A stretch of DNA of 64,000 nt. It comes from Methylobacterium durans (GTDB taxonomy: Bacteria; Pseudomonadota; Alphaproteobacteria; Rhizobiales; Beijerinckiaceae). Each line of letters begins with the position of its first letter. Positions within the stretch are counted from its first letter, which is position 1. Below are positions 54,553 to 64,000 of the stretch, one piece after another. The notes below the pieces were generated by a model, which was not told where the DNA came from, made no database searches, and worked only from the letters and a program-made list of their open reading frames with translations. The DNA is taken from NCBI RefSeq assembly GCF_003173715.1, contig NZ_CP029550.1, positions 3,378,501 through 3,442,500 on the forward strand, read 5' to 3'. A program made the translations under genes and the position numbers.

Positions 54553-54705
54553 TCAGCCCAGTCGTCTCCACCGCAGGAAGGCGGCGATGAACACCAGCAC
54601 GAGCGCGACCAGAAGGTCGGGGTGGCCGCGGGAGATCGCGAAGTAGAGCAGCGCCGGGAAGCCGAGCGCGATCGTCAGCATTAGGGCGATGGCGACGGGG
54701 TTCAT
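54553..54705 (-). CDS. Two-helix small membrane protein
   Basis: A 50-residue reading frame below usual gene-caller limits. The product is nearly all hydrophobic: MNPVAIALMLTIALGFPALLYF, then a short ISRGHPD loop, then a second helix (LLVALVLVFIAAFLRW) and a basic end RRLG. A GGAG site lies 5-6 bases upstream of the ATG. Two helices with a charged loop and positive-inside end look like a real inner-membrane peptide. No function is known. Confidence 0.5.
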   Translation of the reverse strand: MNPVAIALMLTIALGFPALLYFAISRGHPDLLVALVLVFIAAFLRWRRLG

Positions 54706-55046
54706 GGCTGCTCCGGTTGCACCCCCAGATCAGCGTCCTCGCCCCAGGCTGGAGGCGTTGCTCTTGCTCGGCCCTCGCGCTCACCGGGGCCCTTTCAAAC
54801 TCGGCCCGAGCAGCCTCCGATCCGAGTGGTCCCTCTGCCTCGTCGCCTGCGACAGTGCGTCGGCTCCTCCGGCCGCGGGTACGGTTGCCGATGGTGGTTG
54901 GAGGCGCCTTTCGTCCCTACTCTGGATTCCTTACGCGGCCTTCGGCCCACTTCGGCAGGTTCGGGTGGATTGAGGGCCGCGGGCGGCCTCTCTGGCCTCT
55001 GCTTCGACCGCCGGGATGGGGCTCGTCTTCTCGCGGAGAGATCGTC
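54706..55046. other. Gap before the methyltransferase gene
   Basis: About 340 bases. An open frame runs through it in frame with the methyltransferase, but it has no homology and composition looks like shadow sequence. It probably holds the methyltransferase promoter. Confidence 0.35.
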
Positions 55047-55880
55047 ATGTCCGACACCCTCGGAGACTACGCTCTCGGCCACGCCCAACAAGAGCTCGTG
55101 CGCCTGAGCCGCCAGGGGCAGTTGCTGGCGCCGTTCACCCGATCGGTGTTCGCGGCGGCCGGCATCGGCCCGGGCGTGCGCGTGATCGATCTCGGCTGCG
55201 GCGGCGGCGATGTCAGCCTCCTGCTGGCGGAGATGGTCGGCCCCACCGGACGGGTGCTCGCCGTCGACCGCGCGCCCGAGGCTTTGGCCGCCACACGGGC
55301 GCGCGCCGAGCAGGCCGGCTTCTCGCAGATCGCCACGGTGCAGGGTGACCTGTCCGATCCGAAGAACCTGTCTCTGCCGGAGGGCTTCGACGCGGCAGTC
55401 GGACGCTTGGTGCTGCATTATGTGCCCGAGCGTGCCGCCCTCATCCGCCGCCTGACCGAGGTGGTGCGGCCCGGCGGCGCGCTCGCCTTCATCGAGATGG
55501 ACCTCTCCGTGAACGGCGGTTCCTCTCCGTCGCCCCTCGCCCTGCGGATGCTCGACTGGATGCTGCAGACCTTCCGCCGTGGCGGGTTCGAGCCGGATAC
55601 CGGCTCGCAGCTGTTCGGACTCTTCCGAGGCGCCGGACTGGAGGCTGAGCTGATGGCCACCTCGATCGTGGGTGGCGGAGCCGACAGCGCGGTCGCCCGG
55701 ATGATCGTCGACGTCGTTCGCAGTCTGGAGCCCCAGATCATCGCTGCCGGCGTTGCCACAGCCGAGGAGATCGATGTCGACACCCTGCTGGAGCGTCTGC
55801 GGGCCGAGCCGGGTGCAGCCGACCGATCCTTCTACCTGCCGCGCCTGACCGCAGCCTGGGCGCGCACCGCAACAGTTTGA
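55047..55880 (+). CDS. Class I SAM-dependent methyltransferase
   Basis: A 277-residue enzyme with the standard Rossmann methyltransferase core. Motif I is RVIDLGCGGGDVSLLLAEMVGPTGRVLAVDRAPEAL, motif II/III surrounds IATVQGDLSDPKNLSLPEGFDAAVGRLVLHYVPERAALIRRL, and a post-core segment reads EVVRPGGALAFIEMD. The substrate is unknown; the UbiE-like layout allows a quinone, small metabolite or xenobiotic acceptor. The ATG at 55047 is preceded by GCGGAGAG. Upstream in-frame sequence is ignored. Confidence 0.82.
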   Translation: MSDTLGDYALGHAQQELVRLSRQGQLLAPFTRSVFAAAGIGPGVRVIDLGCGGGDVSLLLAEMVGPTGRVLAVDRAPEALAATRARAEQAGFSQIATVQGDLSDPKNLSLPEGFDAAVGRLVLHYVPERAALIRRLTEVVRPGGALAFIEMDLSVNGGSSPSPLALRMLDWMLQTFRRGGFEPDTGSQLFGLFRGAGLEAELMATSIVGGGADSAVARMIVDVVRSLEPQIIAAGVATAEEIDVDTLLERLRAEPGAADRSFYLPRLTAAWARTATV

Positions 55881-56602
55881 AGCTCTGTCGATCTGTTGAC
55901 TGGGCGTCTGGCTGCGCAACCCACCCAGGCCGTGACCTGGGCACTGTTCCGAGAACCCGTTGTGGATCAACGACCTAGAAAAGGGGTGCGTTTCCGATAA
56001 ACCCTTGATTTTGCTGCCTAATTCAGAAATCCTGCCCAGGTAGTGCTAGCCGATAGAACCCGGCAATGCAGTCAGGCGGACGACAGTTCGAATCGAGCCG
56101 GTCGAGATCGTTTGGTGCGGCAGGGCGTCTTGATCCCCGCCGAGCAGGCATACGACGCCGCGTGGGCTGGGTCACATGCTCGGCCGCGATAATGTTGATC
56201 CGTCTCTGTGAGAGATGGCGACCGCGTCCTTGAGAGCGGTCGTCGAAGGGACTGAGCGACTTCATTGTGTTGCGACAATCGCCTCCCGTCAGCTCGGCTT
56301 TGTCCGCGGTGCGATATCGGATAGGCATAAATATCCATCAATTCCCAGTGCCAGCAAACGAGATTTCAGCCGGCAGGCATACCATCTGGCTGGTATTCGG
56401 CGCGGCTCTGAAGCTTCCATTGCTGAGCTGCCGGACCGGGTGTGGCGGATGGGAGACATCCGCGGAGCCAGTTAATTATAATCGTTCAACGGGGTTTCGG
56501 CGCACTTGCGTGCGGAGATTTGAAGTCGAATAACAAAGCTAATGCTCCGTTAAAGGGGCGGTGCCCAGCACAATCTAGGCCGGGCCGAGGGGGAAATTCG
56601 TC
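55881..56602. other. Gap upstream of the giant adhesin gene
   Basis: About 720 bases without a supported gene, becoming AT-richer towards the adhesin start. Short frames of both strands are not convincing. Expected to contain the adhesin promoter. No riboswitch or RNA gene was recognised. Confidence 0.4.
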
Positions 56603-59600
56603 ATGGCGACTTCTGCTGGCCTGTCCGGTTCGAATACGGTTACGGGCACCTCGAGTGCTGACAATTTGAACGGCGGTGCTGGCGCCGACTACATCAACGG
56701 CATGGCCGGCGACGATCGGATCAATGCCGGGTCCGGTGACGACATCATCGATGGCGGTGCGGGTAACGACACGCTCAAGGGGGACGCGGGCGATGATCTC
56801 GCGATCTATGTTGCTGCTGAGAATCGGAACGGTGCGACGAGCTTTACGGATATCTATGATGGCGGGTCTGGGAAGGACACGGTTCGGCTGGTTCTGACGC
56901 GCGCCGAGTGGATGAATCCTGCTCTGCAGCTGGACATCGCCAACTATCTCGCGTTTCTGGCGAAAAACACGAATTCGGCGAATGGCGAGGCGAACAACAC
57001 CGAGTTTCGCTTCACAGCGTTCGATCTGCGCGTCTCCAAGTTCGAGACGCTCCAGGTCATGGTCGACGGTGTCTTCGTCGACCCGCGCGATGAGGCGGTA
57101 ACACTCCGCGCAGACGCGGTGCGGACGAACGAGGACAGCGCGAGCATCGCCGTCGATGTGCTCGCCAATGACAGCGTCCCCGACCTGATCAAGAGCCTCG
57201 CGCACACTCAGCCGGGGCATGGCACCGTTCAGCTCGTCCTGAACCTGGCGGATCCGAGCGCGTCCGCAAGCGCGAAGTTCGTCTACACGCCCGATCCGAA
57301 GCACTGGCAATACCTCGCGGTCGGCGAGACGGCGACGGATACCTTCACCTACACGGTGACGGACGCTGACGGAGATGTGCAGACCCAGACTGTGACCGTC
57401 ACGATCGAGGGGCGCAACGACGCGCCGGTGATCACGTCGGCCGCGCAGAGTGGCGCGGTCGATGAGAAGGCCGAGCCGGGGGAGGGGGGAACGCTCTCCG
57501 CGAGCGGGACCATCGCCTTCAAAGACGTGGATCTGAGCGACGATCACACTGCGGCGGTGACGGCACGGGAGATCACCGGCTCCAGCCTGGCCAACGGTTA
57601 CAGTCTGACGGCGGCGCAACAGGCGGCGCTCAAGGGCGCCTTCGCGGTCGGAGCTGCACCGTCCTCTTCCGTGGACGGCACGGGCTCGGTCGCTTGGCGC
57701 TATGACGTCGCCGATGCAACGCTCGATTTCCTGGGCGCGCAGGACAGCGTCACCCTGGTCTTCAGCGTCCTCGTGGATGATGGCCACGGCGGCACGGCCA
57801 GCCAGGATGTCACCGTCACGGTCACTGGGACCAACGATCAGCCGGTGATTGCCTCGGGCGCGCTGGGGGGCAGCGTTGACGAGAAGGCTGAGCCGGGGGA
57901 GGGCGGGACGCTGTCGGCGGCGGGTGCCATCAGCTTCTCGGACGCCGACCTGTCTGACGATCACTCTGCGTCCGTCGCGAGCCGCGCGATCACGGCGACC
58001 AGCCTGGCGAACGGCTACAGCCTAACCGCGGATCAGCAAGCGGCGCTGATGGGCGCCTTCTCGATCGGACCTGCTCCGTCGTCATCCGTCGATGGGTCCG
58101 GCTCGATCGCCTGGACTTACGCCCTTGCAGATAGCGCTCTGGATTTTCTGGGCGCGGACGACAGCGTCACGCTGACCTTCAAAGTGCTGGTGGACGATGG
58201 TCAGGGCGGAACGGCTCATCAGGATGTGACCGTCACCGTCACCGGCACGAACGATCAGCCGGTGATCACATCGGCGGCTCAGACGGGGGCTGTGGACGAG
58301 AAGGCTGAGCCCGGAGAGGGGGGCGTTCTGTCCGCGAAGGGGACCATCAGCTTCTCGGACGCAGATCTATCCGACGACCATACCGCGACCGTCACGTCAC
58401 GGCAGATCGCGGGCATCACTTTGGCCAACGGTTACAGCCTGACGGCCGCTCAGGAAACGGCCCTCAAGGATGCGTTCTCGGTCGGCCCTGCCCCGTCCTC
58501 AGCCGTCGATGGTACAGGCTCGATCGCTTGGAGTTATGACGTTGCTGATACAGCGCTCGATTTCCTGGGGGCGAACGACAGCGCAACACTAACGTTCACT
58601 GTTCTGGTGGCGGACGGGCATGGCGGCACCGCCAGTCAGACCGTTGCCATCATCGTGACCGGCACGAACGATCAGCCAATTGTCACGTCTGACGAGCAGG
58701 TCGGCGCCGTCGATGAGAAGGCAGAGCCCGAGGAAGGTGGGACCCTGTCCGCAGGGGGGACCATCACGTTCTCGGACACGGACCTATCCGACGAGCATGC
58801 TGCTTCGGTCCTGAGCCGCGCGATCACGGCGACCAGCCTGGCGAACGGCTATAGCCTGACCGCGGATCAGCAAGCGGCGCTGACGGGCGCCTTCTCGATC
58901 GGACCCGCTCCGTCCTCATCCATCGATGGGTCCGGTTCGGTCGCTTGGACCTATGCGATTGCGGATGGTGCGCTCGACTTCCTCGGCGCGAACGACAGCG
59001 TCACGCTGACCTTCGGGGTTCGGGTGGACGATGGTCACGGCGGCACCGTTGACCAAGACGTGACCGTCACTGTTACCGGCACGAACGATCAGCCAGTCGT
59101 CGCGGCGGGTGCGTCCGCGAGCTTGAGCGAACTCGCTCAGCTGACCAACGGCGTCATCACCGATCCGATCGCGGCATCAGGTGTGCTCTCGTTCGCAGAT
59201 GCGGACCTGTCGGATCGCCACACCGTGAGCCAGACGCTCATGTCCGTGGTGTGGAGTGGTGGCAGCGCGGTTCCGGCCGCGACGGCCAATGCGCTGGCGA
59301 GCGCTCTCTCGGCCGCATTGGCCGATGACAGTACGGCCGATGGCTCAGGGTCTATCGGTTGGAGCTTCAGCCTTGGCAATCCGCGGGTCGATTTCCTAGC
59401 AGCCGGCGAGACGCTGACGCTGACCTACAACGTCACGGTCACGGATGATGCCGGCGCGACCGACACGAAGCCCGTCGTTGTTACGATCACGGGGGCCAAC
59501 GATTTCCCGATCGTCGAGGCACTGGCGGGTGACACGGTTCATACCGTTCTCACTGAGACCGATGCGTGTCTGAAGGCATCCGGCACCGTGACGGTGACGG

Positions 59601-62600
59601 ACCGTGACCTCACCGATGTCGTGACCGTGTCCGTCAGTGAGGTCGAGGTTCTCAGCGGCTCCGCCAACGGGCTGACCCTCGGACAGCTGAAGGGCTTCTT
59701 CTCGGTCTCTCCGACACAGCTTGCCGCCGATGCGGGCTCCGCGAACAACCTGGCGTGGGCGTTCGACTCCGGGTCTGAGGCTTTCAACTATCTCGCTGTC
59801 GGCGAGACGCTCACGTTGAAGTACTCGGTTGCCGCCAAGGATGACAGCGGCAGCGGGAATGATACCGGCGTTGGAACGGTCGTTGTGGTCGTCGCGGGCA
59901 CCAATGACGGCCCGGTCCTGGCGGCTGACCCGACGACGCACGCGCTGACCGAGATCGTTGGCGCGACCGGTGGGTCAGGCACGCAGGCGGCCACTGCGAC
60001 GCTCGCCTTCACGGATGCCGATCTGACCGACACGCATGGTGTGACGAGCGCGCTTTCGTCCGCGACTTGGTCGAACGGCACCATCCCGGCTGGCACGGCT
60101 GCGGCTCTCGCGGACGCTCTCACGCTGACGACGATCGAGTCCGCCAACACCGGCTCGGGTTCGGTGAAGGCATACTTCAGCTTGGCGGATCAGCTCGTCG
60201 ACTTCCTGTCGGCCGAGGAGACGTTGACCGTCACGTACAATGTGACCGTGACGGACACACAGAACGCCACCTCCACGAAGCCGGTGACCTTCACCATCAC
60301 GGGCACGAACGACAACGCGGTCCTGACCACGACGTCGACGGGGTCTGATCAGGGCTCGGTCGTCGAGGACGGCCTTGTGGTGACCAGCGGGTCTTTGTCC
60401 TTCACGGATGCGGACCTGAAGGACATGCACACGGTGAGCGTCGGACCTAGCTCCGCGAATGCGCTGGGCGTCCTCACGGCCGAGATCACAGCCGATGCGA
60501 GCGGGGCAGGGTCCGTCGCGTGGCACTACGCTGTCGATAACGCCAAGATCCAGTCCCTCGCCGAGGGGGAGGCCAAGGTCGAGACGTTTCAAGTCCGGTT
60601 GAGTGACGGCCTCGCGACGGTGACGAAGGATGTTAGCGTCACGATCACCGGCACCAACGACGCGCCGATGATTGTTGCGGCTTCGACCACCGCGACAGGC
60701 TCTGTGACGGAGATCGTGGATAACGCCGCGGGCGAGAACATTGCGAGCCGCACGGCTACGGGCGTAATCGCCTTTGCGGATGTGGACACGATCGACACCC
60801 ACTCCGCGAACGTCACGTCTGAGAGCACGGGCTACCTAGGTAGCCTCACACTCAACTCTGTCGATCAGGCCGGCAACTCTGTTGGCTGGATGTTCTCGGT
60901 GCCGGATAGCGCTCTGGATGGTCTCGCGGCCGGCCAGACGCGAACCCAGACCTACAATGTGACTGTCTCGGATGGGCGCGGCGGCACGGCCACGCAGGCC
61001 GTGACCGTGACGATCACGGGCACGAACGACGCGCCTGTCGTGACGGGACCGGTGACGGGCTCTGCCACGGAGGATGGGGCGGTGTCGACGCTGTCGGCTC
61101 TCGCCAACGCCACGGATGTAGATGCGGGCACGACGTTGTCGGTGGCGAATGTCCCGGGAAGCCTGCCCGCGGGCGTCAGCTACAACGCGGCCACGCAGTC
61201 TTTCACCCTCGACCCGGGCGTCGCGGCTTACCAAAGCCTGGCTGTGGGCGAGACTAAGACTGTGAGTGTCAGCTACGGTGTCTCGGACGGCATCATCACC
61301 ACGCCGGCTACCGTCTCTTGGACGGTGACTGGCACGAATGACGCACCAGTCGCCGAGCTCGACTTCGTCGTCATCAATGAGGATGGGCCCTCAAGCGCCG
61401 GAAATGTGCTGAGGAACGACACTGACATCGATACAGGCGATCGCCTGCAGGTCACGTCGGTCAGGCTCGATCCGAGCAGCGGAAGCCTGCGCTCGGCAGC
61501 GGCTGGCACGATGCTGCAGGGCGAACTCGGCACGCTGACGATCCACGCTGATGGCAGCTATCTGTACGCATTGGACAACAGCAACCCCTTCATCCAGGGC
61601 TTGTCCGCAGACGCCAGCACGGCCGAGCAATTTCTCTACACGGCGCGCGACAGCGCTGGTGCACAAACAGAGGGCCGGTTGACCGTCTCAATCCGTGGTC
61701 AGAACGATGCGCCGGTCGTCTCGGGTGTGGTGACGGGCGCGGCTGTTGAAGACGGCGCGAGCTCTACTCTGGCAGCCCTAGCCCGCGCCTCCGATGTCGA
61801 TCGTGGCACGAAGCTCGCGGTCGTCGATGTCCCCGCCGATTTGCCGGCTGGCGTCACGTACAACGCTGCCGCGCAGTCCTTCACGCTCGATCCAAGCGCC
61901 TCCGTCTACCAAAGCTTGGCGGCCGGTCAGACCACGGTTGTGGCCGTCAACTACGGTGTATCGGACGGGATTGTCACGACCGCAGCCTCTGCCTCGTGGA
62001 CCGTTACCGGGACCAATGATGCTCCGACGATTGTTGCGGCTTCGACCACCGCGACGGGTGCCGTGACGGAGCGGGCCGACAAGTCCGCTACGGAGAACGC
62101 ACTGCCGGATCACACGGCGGGTGGAACGATCAGCTTCGCGGATGTCGATACGCTCGACACACATAGCGCGACGGTCACGGCGCAGGGCTCTGGCTACTTG
62201 GGAAGCCTCAGCCTCGGCTCCGTGGATCAGGCAGCCAACAGCGTCGGCTGGACCTTCTCGGTGGCTGACTCCGCATTGGATTTCCTGTCCGCCGGCGAGA
62301 CTCGCGTCCAGAACTACACGGTAGCCGTTGCCGACGGAATCGGCGGTGTTGCCAACCAGACTATCACCGTCACAATTACCGGCGCGGCGGACAACACGCC
62401 GCCGGTCGCCGTCGATGACAATTTTGCGAGCTCTTCAGTAAACACGGCGGGATTCGCCTATAACGGCGTCAATGGGCACTATTATAAATTCGTAGACGGC
62501 GGGTACACCTTCGTTCAGGCCCAAGCGGCGGCGGCGGCGAGCGGCGGATATCTTGCAACCGTAACCTCTGCTCAGGAAAATAGCTTCATTTTCGGCCTCA

Positions 62601-64000
62601 CCGCGGGCGCTTATGCTTGGCTTGGCGGAAGCGACGCTCAGACCGAGGGTCAATGGCGCTGGGTGTCTGGTCCTGAAACTGGGACTACCTTTTGGAACGG
62701 TGGGACGAACGGAAGCGCCTCGTCGGGTCAGTTCGCAAACTGGCAGCCGGGCACCGAGCCGAACAACCTGGGCGACGAAGATCACGTCCATATGTGGCCG
62801 GGCGGCTATTGGAACGACAGCAACGGGGCTAGTCCCTTCGGCTACGTGATTGAAATCGGCGGCCGCCTGGGAGACCCGGATCAAACTATAACGGTGTCCG
62901 AAAACGGATCCGTCCAGATCGGCGCCCCGCGGTTGCTTGCAAACGACAGTGATGCTGATCAAGATCCGCTCGCGGTCACAGCCGTGAGTGTCCTTAGCGA
63001 GCGCGGGGCAACAGTCACGCTGTCCGGAGATGTCATCACCTATACGCCGCGGAACGCCGATGAACTGTCGGCTGGTCAGGTGGTCGAGGATACATTCACC
63101 TACACCATTTCGGATGGACAGGGCGGGAGCGATACGGCGACAGTTAGACTCACGGTTTCGGGCACAAATGACCTCCCCGTCATCGTGGCCTCTTCGACCA
63201 CCGCAACTGGCTCCGTGACGGAGCGGGCAGACGGTTCAGCAACGGAGAACACGCTTCCCAACCACACGGCAGACGGCACAATCCGTTTCACGGATGTCGA
63301 TACGCTCGACACTCACACGGCAATCGTCACGCCGGGAGCTTTGGGCTATCTGGGCAACCTTATCCTCCGACCCCTAGATCAAAGCAGTGACAGCGTCGGT
63401 TGGACTTTCTCGGTCGCGGACAGCGCGCTCGACAGCCTGGCGGCGGGTCAGACCAAGACGCAGAGCTACACGGTGACTGTGTCCGACGGGAAGGGCGGCG
63501 TCGCCAATCAGGCTGTTACCATCACCATCACCGGCACCAACGATGCGCCCACGATCGTCGCGTCTGGTTTGCCGACCACTCCTACAGGCCAAACCGTGCG
63601 AGCCACCACGCCAGCCACTCTGGCGGCTCTCACAATCGACGACGCTACCGGCGCCGTCTATGTTGCGGAACAGGACACCGTCGCTTCGCTGTTCAAGGTG
63701 ATCGCTGCCGATGGCAGCGTCACGCAGCTGACGGGAGACCTAACCGGAAATGCCTCCGGCAATGGCTTCTTTCCCTACGTTGCGACGGATATCGAGTTCT
63801 ATCAGGGGGGAATCTTCTGCATCACGTCTGATGGCCGGCTGGTTCGCTTCGATGTGGCCACCCGTACTACTCAGGTGCTCACCGCCCTTTCCGGCTTCAA
63901 CATCGAAAGTGGGATGGACATTACCAGCGATGGGCGTCTCCTCGCGACGGACGGCGCCGGGACCGCGAACAGATTGATCCAGTACGACATCGCGACTCGG
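56603..64000 (+). CDS. Giant RTX/VCBS-repeat adhesin with C-type lectin-like domain (partial, 3' end outside window)
   Basis: The reading frame is open from ATG 56603 to the window edge (2466 codons). Residues about 15-70 are RTX calcium-binding repeats (GGAGADYINGMAGDDRINAGS). Four tandem 139-residue VCBS-type repeats follow (about 275-830), each with DEKAEPGEGG and SLANGYSLT segments. A long run of diverged VCBS and cadherin-like units (TITGTNDAP endings) comes next. A C-type lectin-like domain lies at about residues 1952-2087, with GYLATVTSAQEN, EPN (2052-2054) and WND (2070-2072). Further VCBS repeats and the start of a propeller-like domain close the visible part. No signal peptide: type I secretion is inferred from family. 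Confidence 0.88.
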   Translation, partial: MATSAGLSGSNTVTGTSSADNLNGGAGADYINGMAGDDRINAGSGDDIIDGGAGNDTLKGDAGDDLAIYVAAENRNGATSFTDIYDGGSGKDTVRLVLTRAEWMNPALQLDIANYLAFLAKNTNSANGEANNTEFRFTAFDLRVSKFETLQVMVDGVFVDPRDEAVTLRADAVRTNEDSASIAVDVLANDSVPDLIKSLAHTQPGHGTVQLVLNLADPSASASAKFVYTPDPKHWQYLAVGETATDTFTYTVTDADGDVQTQTVTVTIEGRNDAPVITSAAQSGAVDEKAEPGEGGTLSASGTIAFKDVDLSDDHTAAVTAREITGSSLANGYSLTAAQQAALKGAFAVGAAPSSSVDGTGSVAWRYDVADATLDFLGAQDSVTLVFSVLVDDGHGGTASQDVTVTVTGTNDQPVIASGALGGSVDEKAEPGEGGTLSAAGAISFSDADLSDDHSASVASRAITATSLANGYSLTADQQAALMGAFSIGPAPSSSVDGSGSIAWTYALADSALDFLGADDSVTLTFKVLVDDGQGGTAHQDVTVTVTGTNDQPVITSAAQTGAVDEKAEPGEGGVLSAKGTISFSDADLSDDHTATVTSRQIAGITLANGYSLTAAQETALKDAFSVGPAPSSAVDGTGSIAWSYDVADTALDFLGANDSATLTFTVLVADGHGGTASQTVAIIVTGTNDQPIVTSDEQVGAVDEKAEPEEGGTLSAGGTITFSDTDLSDEHAASVLSRAITATSLANGYSLTADQQAALTGAFSIGPAPSSSIDGSGSVAWTYAIADGALDFLGANDSVTLTFGVRVDDGHGGTVDQDVTVTVTGTNDQPVVAAGASASLSELAQLTNGVITDPIAASGVLSFADADLSDRHTVSQTLMSVVWSGGSAVPAATANALASALSAALADDSTADGSGSIGWSFSLGNPRVDFLAAGETLTLTYNVTVTDDAGATDTKPVVVTITGANDFPIVEALAGDTVHTVLTETDACLKASGTVTVTDRDLTDVVTVSVSEVEVLSGSANGLTLGQLKGFFSVSPTQLAADAGSANNLAWAFDSGSEAFNYLAVGETLTLKYSVAAKDDSGSGNDTGVGTVVVVVAGTNDGPVLAADPTTHALTEIVGATGGSGTQAATATLAFTDADLTDTHGVTSALSSATWSNGTIPAGTAAALADALTLTTIESANTGSGSVKAYFSLADQLVDFLSAEETLTVTYNVTVTDTQNATSTKPVTFTITGTNDNAVLTTTSTGSDQGSVVEDGLVVTSGSLSFTDADLKDMHTVSVGPSSANALGVLTAEITADASGAGSVAWHYAVDNAKIQSLAEGEAKVETFQVRLSDGLATVTKDVSVTITGTNDAPMIVAASTTATGSVTEIVDNAAGENIASRTATGVIAFADVDTIDTHSANVTSESTGYLGSLTLNSVDQAGNSVGWMFSVPDSALDGLAAGQTRTQTYNVTVSDGRGGTATQAVTVTITGTNDAPVVTGPVTGSATEDGAVSTLSALANATDVDAGTTLSVANVPGSLPAGVSYNAATQSFTLDPGVAAYQSLAVGETKTVSVSYGVSDGIITTPATVSWTVTGTNDAPVAELDFVVINEDGPSSAGNVLRNDTDIDTGDRLQVTSVRLDPSSGSLRSAAAGTMLQGELGTLTIHADGSYLYALDNSNPFIQGLSADASTAEQFLYTARDSAGAQTEGRLTVSIRGQNDAPVVSGVVTGAAVEDGASSTLAALARASDVDRGTKLAVVDVPADLPAGVTYNAAAQSFTLDPSASVYQSLAAGQTTVVAVNYGVSDGIVTTAASASWTVTGTNDAPTIVAASTTATGAVTERADKSATENALPDHTAGGTISFADVDTLDTHSATVTAQGSGYLGSLSLGSVDQAANSVGWTFSVADSALDFLSAGETRVQNYTVAVADGIGGVANQTITVTITGAADNTPPVAVDDNFASSSVNTAGFAYNGVNGHYYKFVDGGYTFVQAQAAAAASGGYLATVTSAQENSFIFGLTAGAYAWLGGSDAQTEGQWRWVSGPETGTTFWNGGTNGSASSGQFANWQPGTEPNNLGDEDHVHMWPGGYWNDSNGASPFGYVIEIGGRLGDPDQTITVSENGSVQIGAPRLLANDSDADQDPLAVTAVSVLSERGATVTLSGDVITYTPRNADELSAGQVVEDTFTYTISDGQGGSDTATVRLTVSGTNDLPVIVASSTTATGSVTERADGSATENTLPNHTADGTIRFTDVDTLDTHTAIVTPGALGYLGNLILRPLDQSSDSVGWTFSVADSALDSLAAGQTKTQSYTVTVSDGKGGVANQAVTITITGTNDAPTIVASGLPTTPTGQTVRATTPATLAALTIDDATGAVYVAEQDTVASLFKVIAADGSVTQLTGDLTGNASGNGFFPYVATDIEFYQGGIFCITSDGRLVRFDVATRTTQVLTALSGFNIESGMDITSDGRLLATDGAGTANRLIQYDIATR
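57424..59091. repeat. Four tandem in-frame 417-bp repeats
   Basis: Unit boundaries fall at 57424, 57841, 58258, 58675 and 59092, exactly 417 bases (139 codons) apart each time. They share long near-identical segments such as GTCACCGTCAC-CGGCACGAACGATCAGCC at unit ends. They encode the VCBS-type repeats of the adhesin. Confidence 0.9.

Noticed and set aside
56070..56110. tRNA-like T-loop sequence (GTTCGAATC)
   Set aside because: No acceptor stem, anticodon arm or matching D-arm around it.
57424..59091. CRISPR-like regular repeats
   Set aside because: The period is regular but the 417-base units are coding, in frame and without spacers, so they are protein repeats.

Overview
The window reads as a piece of a high-GC alphaproteobacterial chromosome, most likely Methylobacterium or a close relative (Methylobacteriaceae). 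This rests on family content and gene order: a CckA-ChpT-CtrA type cell-cycle relay, the alphaproteobacterial TIGR02302/DUF4175 membrane protein, DUF2852, an EipA (DUF1134) protein, a formaldehyde-activating-enzyme (Fae) homologue typical of methylotrophs, and DUF6894. No rRNA, tRNA, CRISPR array or transposase was seen. The species is an inference.

Region 1 (1-18.5 kb) is mostly housekeeping. It holds upp, a PIG3-type quinone oxidoreductase, and a minus-strand central-metabolism block (twin-TM protein, lipid A deacylase, PduO-type cobalamin adenosyltransferase, etfB, etfA, hbd). An envelope and lysine block follows: TIGR02302 protein, ltaE, lysA, the LptM-like lipoprotein, EipA, and small secreted proteins. 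It ends with cysQ and the phosphotransferase chpT.

Region 2 (18.5-33 kb) is a motility and cell-cycle block. The operon cheA-cheW-cheY-cheB-cheR is followed by an SDR gene. ctrA (minus) and fliI-fliJ (plus) are divergent, and a YbhN-type membrane protein and flhA come next. A near-consensus CtrA box lies upstream of flhA, so ChpT, CtrA, chemotaxis and flagellar export are encoded together.

Region 3 (33-64 kb) is accessory, cell-surface DNA. It carries small stress and periplasmic proteins, a capsule-export pair (KpsE-like, KpsT-like) without an adjacent permease, and a subtilase with P-domain and DUF4214 repeats. It also has an orphan ParA, a coupled unknown-protein/glycosyltransferase pair, three further DUF4214 proteins, a broken Fae paralogue, and a methyltransferase. 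The window ends inside a giant RTX/VCBS-repeat adhesin (at least 2466 residues) with an embedded C-type lectin-like domain. The DUF4214 proteins and the adhesin lack signal peptides and look like type I secretion substrates; three of the DUF4214 proteins share a C-terminal tail ending in WHL or WHI.

At least six otherwise convincing genes are broken by a one-base frame change, five of them at G or C runs (TIGR02302 protein, cheA, cheB, an SDR gene, the Fae paralogue; the sixth is a small unknown gene). Systematic indel errors in the sequence are the simplest explanation. Those genes are annotated over their full reconstructed extent. All functions are inferred by reading the sequence; no database search was possible.
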